Below, piece after piece: positions 42,268-47,467 of a DNA stretch of 47,467 bases. Made by a program: the position numbers and the translations under genes. This DNA is from Arthrobacter sp. MYb227 (GTDB lineage: Bacteria > Actinomycetota > Actinomycetes > Actinomycetales > Micrococcaceae). The stretch covers positions 1 through 47,467 of the forward strand of contig NZ_PCPT01000019.1 in assembly GCF_002975435.1 (NCBI RefSeq). The letters run 5' to 3'. The notes under the pieces were generated by a model that did not search any database, was not told the DNA's origin, and saw only the letters and a program-made list of their open reading frames with translations. Position 1 is the stretch's first letter. Each line of letters begins with the position of its first letter.

Positions 42268-43581
42268 ATGAAAGAGTATGTGCGCAGCAGCAACAAGTCA
42301 TTACGGCACACCGCGGTCATCGTGGTGGCTGCCGGTGCCGGCACCCGGCTGGGCTACGGCATCCCCAAGGCTCTTGTACAACTAAACGGTAGGTCGTTGC
42401 TGGAGCACGCACTGGATAACATTGCCGAAAGCTCAAACATCGATCAGGTCATCGTGGTGCTCCCACCCGATGACACGGAACTGACCCGACGCTGTAAAGC
42501 GCACCGCGTAAACCCACACATCGTCGACGGTGGGGCAACCCGAAATGACTCGGTACAGGCCGGGCTTTCGTGCCTTGCCCCCCAGACGCAAGCGGTACTC
42601 ATTCACGATGCTGCCCGCTGTTTGACTCCGGGCACTGTCTTTGATGCCGTTGCGCAGACTCTTGCCAGTGGGGCCAAGGCAGTGATCCCCGTACTTCCGG
42701 TCATCGACACCATCAAGAGTGTTGCACGCGAGCCGATCGGCGACTATTTCTACGTCAATGGAACACCAGCACGCGAATCCCTGCGAGCGGTACAAACCCC
42801 GCAGGGATTCCACGCACCAACACTGATTTCCGCACATGAGCAAGCAACCGGGTGGGATGCGGAGCGGGCCGGGAGGATCACCGACGACGCGATGCTTTTA
42901 GAAATGCTTGGTGAGCGAGTAACAACAATCCGGGGGTGCGACGAGGCACTAAAAATTACCACCCCCATGGACCTGATCATTGCCCAAGCAATCCTGGCTC
43001 AAACACCCATGAGCCAATCTGAGACCGAGACAACGGAGCACGAGGACTTCATGAGCCAGCCACAGAAGCAAAGCAATACCGCGGCATCCCCCGTACTGAT
43101 CCCGCGCATCGGCATTGGAATAGATATCCACGCTGTTGCCGATCGCAGCGAACCACGCGAAATGTGGTTGGCCGGGCTGCACTTCCCCGAAGACCACGGC
43201 CTGTCCGGGCACTCGGATGGTGATGCCGTAGCGCATGCTGCCTGCGATGCGCTCTTCTCAGCGGCCGGTATTGGAGATCTTGGCACACACTTTGGGACAG
43301 ATCGTCCCGAATATGCAGGGGCCTCCGGTATCACCCTGCTGGCCGAGGCAGCACGCTTGGTACGCGCCGCAGGGTTCGAAATTGGAAACGTTGCAGTGCA
43401 ATTTGTGGGTAGACGTCCCAAATTCGCTGCCCGCCGGCTAGAAGCCGACGCTGTCTTGAGCAAGGCCGCCGGCGCACCGATCACCGTTACTGCAACAACT
43501 TCCGATGGGCTTGGCTACGAAGGCACTGGAGACGGCGTGACGGCGTACGCAACTGCGCTTGTCTATTCGGTAGCCAAGTAA
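42268..43581 (+). CDS. ispDF: Bifunctional IspD/IspF, MEP pathway
   Basis: A 437-residue fusion. The IspD domain (about 13-245) makes CDP-ME from MEP and [12 protein letters not shown] glycine-rich loop, [10 protein letters not shown], and ITDDAMLLE. The IspF domain (about 277-437) cyclises CDP-ME phosphate: metal-binding [21 protein letters not shown], and [18 protein letters not shown]. The 30-residue linker is Gln/Ser/Thr-rich and contains an ATG (43051) preceded by GAGGA, a possible internal start for a free IspF. Both reactions belong to isoprenoid precursor synthesis; IspE is not in the window. Confidence 0.95.
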   Translation: MKEYVRSSNKSLRHTAVIVVAAGAGTRLGYGIPKALVQLNGRSLLEHALDNIAESSNIDQVIVVLPPDDTELTRRCKAHRVNPHIVDGGATRNDSVQAGLSCLAPQTQAVLIHDAARCLTPGTVFDAVAQTLASGAKAVIPVLPVIDTIKSVAREPIGDYFYVNGTPARESLRAVQTPQGFHAPTLISAHEQATGWDAERAGRITDDAMLLEMLGERVTTIRGCDEALKITTPMDLIIAQAILAQTPMSQSETETTEHEDFMSQPQKQSNTAASPVLIPRIGIGIDIHAVADRSEPREMWLAGLHFPEDHGLSGHSDGDAVAHAACDALFSAAGIGDLGTHFGTDRPEYAGASGITLLAEAARLVRAAGFEIGNVAVQFVGRRPKFAARRLEADAVLSKAAGAPITVTATTSDGLGYEGTGDGVTAYATALVYSVAK

Positions 43582-43627
43582 ACGAGGGTCATTGAGACAA
43601 AATCGGTGGCTTCTTGTATTGGTCGGA

Positions 43628-43633
43628 TAACCT
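43628..43633 (+). promoter_or_regulatory. -10 hexamer, leaderless cysS start
   Basis: TAACCT ends 7 nt before the GTG at 43641. Confidence 0.65.
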
Positions 43634-43640
43634 AGGGTGT

Positions 43641-45110
43641 GTGAGCATCCGTTTTTATGACACCAAGCAGGCAACCACCCGGGACTTTGTCCCCCTGATC
43701 GAGGGAAAGGTCGGGCTGTACTACTGCGGTGCCACGGTGCAGGGCATGCCGCACGTGGGCCACGTGCGCAGCGCCATTGCCTTTGACATCCTCACTCGCT
43801 GGTTGGAAAACCGCGGTTTTGAGGTCACAGTGGTCCGCAACGTGACGGATATCGACGACAAGATCCTGGAAAAGTCTGCGGCTTCCTTCTCCGCGGACTT
43901 TGAAGGCGACGCGGACTACTTCGCCAACGAAGCCTGGTTCGCTCTGGCCTACCGCTTCGAGCAGGAATTTGCTTCGGCCTATGACACCCTTGGCGTGCGC
44001 CGGCCCACCTATGAGCCGCGCGCCACCGGGCACATCACCGAGATGCACCAGTTGATTGCCACACTCATCGAGCGCGGCCACGCCTACCCGGCTCTTGATG
44101 ATTCGGGGGATGTGTACTTCGACGTGCGTTCCTTCCCGGCCTACGGCTCGCTGACCCATCAAAACGTTGCTGACATGCAGGGCGCCCCGGATGCAGATCC
44201 GCGCGGCAAAAAAGACCCCCGCGACTTCGCGCTGTGGAAGGGCCACAAGGACAGCGACCCAGAAACCGCCTCCTGGCCAAGCCCCTGGGGAGCGGGCCGA
44301 CCGGGCTGGCACCTTGAATGCTCCGCTATGGTCACCAAATACCTGGGCACCGCCTTTGATATCCACGGTGGTGGCCTCGATTTGCGCTTCCCGCACCACG
44401 AGAACGAGATGGCCCAGTCCATGGCCGCGGGTCACGACTTCGCCAATTTCTGGATGCACAATGGCATGGTGACCTACCAAGGCGAAAAAATGTCCAAGTC
44501 CATAGGTAACACCATTTCTCCGGCGCAAATGCTGGAACTGGCAACCCCTCGCGTGGTTCGCTATTTCTTGGGGCAGGCACACTACCGATCCCAGCTGGAC
44601 TACCGTCCGGATTCCCTGGCCGAGGCAACTGCCGCCGTGGAACGCATCGATACCTTCGTTGCAAACGCATTAGCCCGGATCCACAATGTTGGCCCCAACG
44701 ATGATTTCTCTATCGACATGCACCACTTTGCGGTGACCGAGGCCTTCGAAAACGCAATGAACGATGATTTGAACGTGCCGCAGGCACTTGCCGCGCTGCA
44801 TGAAACAGTGCGCCGCGGTAATACTGCATTGGCGACCGGCGATCTGGATACTGCAGGTGAGGCAATGCAACGAGTCATGGCCATGACCTACACACTGGGT
44901 CTTGACGACACCATTGAACCCGGTGGTGCTTCCGACGCCGCTCAAAGTGCTGCGCTCGATGTGCTGGTTGCAGCTCAACTTGCCGACCGTGCCGCGGCCC
45001 GTGAAGCAAAGGATTGGGCTCGCTCGGATGCCATCCGGGACACGTTAGCCGCCGCAGGAATCGTTGTAGAGGACTCTGCAGACGGTGCCCGTTGGAGCCT
45101 CAAAGCGTAA
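43641..45110 (+). CDS. cysS: Cysteine-tRNA ligase
   Basis: Charges tRNA-Cys with cysteine. The 489-residue class I synthetase shows the HIGH-type motif MPHVGHVRS, zinc-binding residues (YYCGATV and ECSAM with HHENE), and the KMSKS loop EKMSKSIG. The C-terminal helical anticodon domain is present. GTG 43641 is chosen because TAACCT ends 7 nt upstream; an earlier TTG frame adds nine unrelated residues. It follows ispDF by 59 bp, matching the usual ispF-cysS-rlmB order. Confidence 0.96.
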   Translation: MSIRFYDTKQATTRDFVPLIEGKVGLYYCGATVQGMPHVGHVRSAIAFDILTRWLENRGFEVTVVRNVTDIDDKILEKSAASFSADFEGDADYFANEAWFALAYRFEQEFASAYDTLGVRRPTYEPRATGHITEMHQLIATLIERGHAYPALDDSGDVYFDVRSFPAYGSLTHQNVADMQGAPDADPRGKKDPRDFALWKGHKDSDPETASWPSPWGAGRPGWHLECSAMVTKYLGTAFDIHGGGLDLRFPHHENEMAQSMAAGHDFANFWMHNGMVTYQGEKMSKSIGNTISPAQMLELATPRVVRYFLGQAHYRSQLDYRPDSLAEATAAVERIDTFVANALARIHNVGPNDDFSIDMHHFAVTEAFENAMNDDLNVPQALAALHETVRRGNTALATGDLDTAGEAMQRVMAMTYTLGLDDTIEPGGASDAAQSAALDVLVAAQLADRAAAREAKDWARSDAIRDTLAAAGIVVEDSADGARWSLKA

Positions 45111-45214
45111 GTTGCCCCACAAAGGGCAATGTTTTTGCGCTCTGTATCGCTAAAATGGGTAGGCGGCGAGTGAAATCGCCGTGCAATCCGCCCCGAACCA
45201 AGGAATTAACCATC

Positions 45215-46216
45215 ATGTCTGCTGCACAGAAGCGCTCCGGCGCCGTACGCAAGAGCAAGAAGGGCCCCTCCGTCGGAACCGGCGGATACGGCCGCAAGTC
45301 ACTAGAAGGCAAGGGCCCCACTCCCAAGGCCGAAGACCGCCCGTACCACAAGGCGTTCAAAAACAAGGAGCTTGCCGAACGCTCGGCAGCCAAGCGCGGC
45401 AACACCAAGGGTGGCTCTGCCCCCCGCGGACGTAGCACCGGCGGACGCTCCAAGAACAGCGAAGAACTGGTTACGGGTCGTAACTCGGTTGTTGAATCGT
45501 TGCGCGCCGGTATTCCGGCCAAGGCACTGTACGTTGCCATCCGCATCGAAGTTGATGATCGTGTGCGCGAATCGCTTAAGATTGCCGCAGAACGTGGTAT
45601 TCCTGTGTTGGAAGCCAGCAAGCCCGAGCTTGACCGGATGACCGATGAGGCAATCCACCAGGGTCTGGTTCTGCAGATCCCTCCTTACAACTATGCCGAT
45701 GCACTGGAAACGGTGAAGGCAACTATCTCCAAGTTCAAGAAGGGGCATATTAAGAACGCTCCGCTCTTTGTTGCCTTGGATGGCATCACCGATCCACGCA
45801 ACCTTGGCGCGATCATTCGTTCGGCTTCCGCTTTTAGCGCTCACGCCGTCATCGTTCCGGAGCGCCGCTCCGTTGGCCTGACCGCCTCGGCCTGGAAGAC
45901 CAGCGCCGGCGCCGCGGTTCGTGTACCGGTGACTCGTGCACCAAACCTGACCGCAACGCTTAAGAGCATGAAGGAAGCCGGAGTCTTCGTCATTGGTCTT
46001 GACGGCGAAGGCGATGTTTCCCTTCCGGAGCTGGGACTTGCTACCGAGCCACTGTGCATCGTTGTTGGTTCCGAAGGCAAGGGCCTATCCCGCCTGGTCC
46101 GTGAAAACTGCGATTCGATAGTCTCGATCCCGATCAACTCGGGCATGGAATCCCTCAACGCCTCGATGGCAGTGGGCATCACGCTGTATGAGGTCTCGCG
46201 AAAGCGTAGCGGCTAA
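45215..46216 (+). CDS. rlmB: 23S rRNA (guanosine-2'-O)-methyltransferase RlmB
   Basis: A 333-residue SPOUT methyltransferase that modifies G2251 of 23S rRNA with SAM. A basic, disordered N-terminal extension of about 85 residues, rich in Lys, Arg and Gly, may bind RNA. The L30e-like substrate domain (about 90-165) starts at TGRNSVVESL. The SpoU knot has the motifs LDGITDPRNLGAIIRSA, VVGSEGKGLSRLV and PINSGMESLNASMA. ATG 45215 has AAGGA 10 nt upstream. The earlier frame from 45014 overlaps cysS and is not credible. Confidence 0.94.
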   Translation: MSAAQKRSGAVRKSKKGPSVGTGGYGRKSLEGKGPTPKAEDRPYHKAFKNKELAERSAAKRGNTKGGSAPRGRSTGGRSKNSEELVTGRNSVVESLRAGIPAKALYVAIRIEVDDRVRESLKIAAERGIPVLEASKPELDRMTDEAIHQGLVLQIPPYNYADALETVKATISKFKKGHIKNAPLFVALDGITDPRNLGAIIRSASAFSAHAVIVPERRSVGLTASAWKTSAGAAVRVPVTRAPNLTATLKSMKEAGVFVIGLDGEGDVSLPELGLATEPLCIVVGSEGKGLSRLVRENCDSIVSIPINSGMESLNASMAVGITLYEVSRKRSG

Positions 46217-46240
46217 AGCTAAGCCAAGAAAAAACTTCGG

Positions 46241-46281
46241 GCGGTTCCCCACAATCCAGATCATGGATTGTGGGGAACCGC
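46241..46281. terminator. Hairpin terminator after rlmB
   Basis: An 18-bp perfect stem GCGGTTCCCCACAATCCA (46241-46258) pairs with 46264-46281 around a 5-nt loop, with an A-run on the left. Confidence 0.88.
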
Positions 46282-46465
46282 TTCACGTTTAAGCGGAGTA
46301 TTGCCACCTCTAGTCGTGGACCAAGAATCTGGGTAGCGTTGGGAGCACTAGGTGGTTCGGTGAACTAACCAGTATGGCGGCCTTGCACAAAACATAAGGT
46401 GAGCCTTCTGCGGGGATAATAACTCGTCCGCCGAAGAGACACAGTTGAAGGGAGAGTTGGGTTTG

Positions 46466-47236
46466 ATGGCTCTGGATCAATTGGAGACAGATTCGCAAGA
46501 CTTTGCTCCGCAACAACGTGACCAAGCACTTGGGGCCCTGCTTCATGTACAACCTTCAGTCCTTGAAGCAGTTGAACGTGGCGAGTATCGGGCACCGCAT
46601 GCTGTGCTCGGCCCGCACCTGAACCTGGTGGGTCATGTAGGGGTGCGAACTTTGCAACGCGGAGTCGACTCGGTAAATATCATCAGCTTCGCCGGTGCTA
46701 CTCCGATGCAACGCGAACGTGGAGATATCTGGGTTGCCTTACTTGAGGCCCAGGATATTGGACGGGTTCCTGACTATCGCATTGAACGCGTGGAATCCGC
46801 AGGCCTTTCGCAGGTCATCGATGACCCGTACCGTCATACCCCTCGGTTGGGGGAGCTTGAGCTGTATAAGATCCGGACCGGTGGTCAAGAAATTCAGCAA
46901 CGTTTACTCGGCGCGCATCAACAGCACTACACCTCACCCATGGGGGAAGTTGAAGGAACAGGCTTTGTTGTTCGCTGCGAGGATGCCGTTGCCGTGCGGG
47001 TATGCGGTGACTTCAATATTTGGAATGGGTCATCCCATGCGATGCGCAGACTTGGTAATAGTTGGATCTGGGAGATTTTTATTCCGGGGGTCGGGCTCGG
47101 GGCAAAATACCGTTTTGAATATCTGGAGCCCACCGGAACCTGGGTGGAATATGCGGATCCACTGGGACACTACTCAACACAAGACCCCGATACGATCTGC
47201 GAGGTTCAAGCCGAGGGCTTCGAAACGGGCGAGTAG
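46466..47236 (+). CDS. GlgB N-terminal region only (glycogen branching enzyme N1 and CBM48)
   Basis: A 256-residue protein that matches the first third of the branching enzyme but ends before the GH13 catalytic domain. The N1 module has the GlgB pattern (APHAVLGPHL, then DPYRHTPRLGELELY); the CBM48/N2 module shows VRVCGDFNIWNGSSHAMRR and IFIPGVGLGAKYRFEY with WVEYADPL. GlgB proteins are usually about 650-750 residues. No GH13 motif appears in any frame in the 230 bp that follow. Start ATG 46466 has GGGAG about 10 nt upstream. It could be a pseudogene remnant or a free carbohydrate-binding protein; I favour neither strongly. Confidence 0.75.
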   Translation: MALDQLETDSQDFAPQQRDQALGALLHVQPSVLEAVERGEYRAPHAVLGPHLNLVGHVGVRTLQRGVDSVNIISFAGATPMQRERGDIWVALLEAQDIGRVPDYRIERVESAGLSQVIDDPYRHTPRLGELELYKIRTGGQEIQQRLLGAHQQHYTSPMGEVEGTGFVVRCEDAVAVRVCGDFNIWNGSSHAMRRLGNSWIWEIFIPGVGLGAKYRFEYLEPTGTWVEYADPLGHYSTQDPDTICEVQAEGFETGE

Positions 47237-47392
47237 AGAGCAAATTTACGACGCCGCATCACGAAACTTCATGCGTGCGACAGCTCACATATATGCATTT
47301 GGTGCGCCGGGAGCTGCTTTTCCTTGCCGGAGGGGCTGTTGTCGTTGAGTTCTAGGGGTTTTTTGTGCGCAAGGATGCAAAGAACTAGCGGT

Positions 47393-47422
47393 TTGGACTT
47401 TTGGTCTGGTTCTGCGTATAGT
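47393..47422 (+). promoter_or_regulatory. Strong sigma-A type promoter at window edge
   Basis: TTGGAC (47393-47398) and TATAGT (47417-47422) are spaced 18 bp apart, with no ORF start in the remaining 45 bases. The 230 bp after the GlgB-like gene hold nothing else that I can support. The downstream sequence has no start codon with an RBS, so it may lead to a stable RNA (rRNA or tRNA) outside the window. Confidence 0.5.
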
Positions 47423-47467
47423 TATATCTCGCGCCGGACACCGAAGCGTAGCCCGAGAGGGTGAAGC

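Noticed and set aside
43632-44582. 316-residue open frame on the minus strand inside cysS
   Set aside because: It is a shadow of the strongly conserved cysS; no RBS, composition follows codon-position bias of the sense gene.

Overview
The window looks like chromosomal core sequence from a Gram-positive actinobacterium of the Micrococcaceae (Arthrobacter/Glutamicibacter-like). This rests on gene content and order: GTP-type PEPCK, CarD next to a phoU/senX3/regX3 locus, a bacterial proteasome activator ending in GQYL, DUF2516 and DUF4193 proteins, tmk-holB-TAP-like lipoprotein hydrolase, and many translation starts that sit directly on a TAnnnT -10 hexamer. GC is moderate for the group. I see no insertion sequence, prophage, integrase or CRISPR array. 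The genus is inference.

Layout. 1-4.2 kb: the 3' edge of tRNA-Arg, pckG with a regulated-looking upstream region, then a PadR regulator overlapping an alpha/beta hydrolase. 4.2-6.1 kb: a nitric-oxide detoxification unit, nsrR followed by hmp, with a near-ideal NsrR palindrome at hmp. 6.2-11.5 kb: phosphomannomutase plus a conserved small protein, a RecQ-type helicase carrying a C-terminal phosphoribosyltransferase-like domain, and a membrane-anchored protein with internal repeats. 11.7-18.8 kb: two tRNA-Ser genes, a prolyl oligopeptidase, an orphan HsdR_N-type nuclease, a large FAD/NAD(P)-binding protein and a quinone oxidoreductase. 18.9-22.9 kb: cstA with its small partner (carbon-starvation uptake), the proteasome activator bpa and a conserved small protein. 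22.9-29.3 kb: an ECF sigma factor with its probable membrane anti-sigma partner, an aldo/keto reductase, GNAT and MepB-like proteins, tRNA-Thr, and a divergent MFS exporter/TetR pair with an operator between them. 29.4-37.3 kb: TAP-like lipoprotein hydrolase, holB, tmk, a cystathionine synthase/lyase, DUF2516, a methyltransferase, gpmA and a small three-gene cassette (two single-span coiled-coil membrane proteins plus an ArsR-fold regulator). 37.4-47.5 kb: DUF4193, phoU divergent from senX3-regX3 with a PHO-box-like direct-repeat array between them, a lipoprotein, carD, a fused ispDF, cysS, rlmB, and a stand-alone GlgB N-terminal region followed by a strong promoter at the window edge.

Functionally, the window mixes central carbon metabolism (pckG, gpmA, manB, cstA), phosphate sensing, NO defence, isoprenoid precursor synthesis, and replication/translation housekeeping. 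Convergent genes are separated by long perfect hairpins. At least 14 genes have a TAnnnT hexamer exactly 6 or 7 nt before the start codon, which predicts leaderless mRNAs and fixes several starts.

The most interesting items for follow-up are the ArsR/membrane coiled-coil cassette (36.4-37.3 kb), the GlgB N-terminal-only gene at the right end, the RecQ-PRTase fusion, the orphan HsdR_N nuclease, the repeat protein at 10.5 kb, and the PHO-box array. No single locus can be called a new system from sequence alone.
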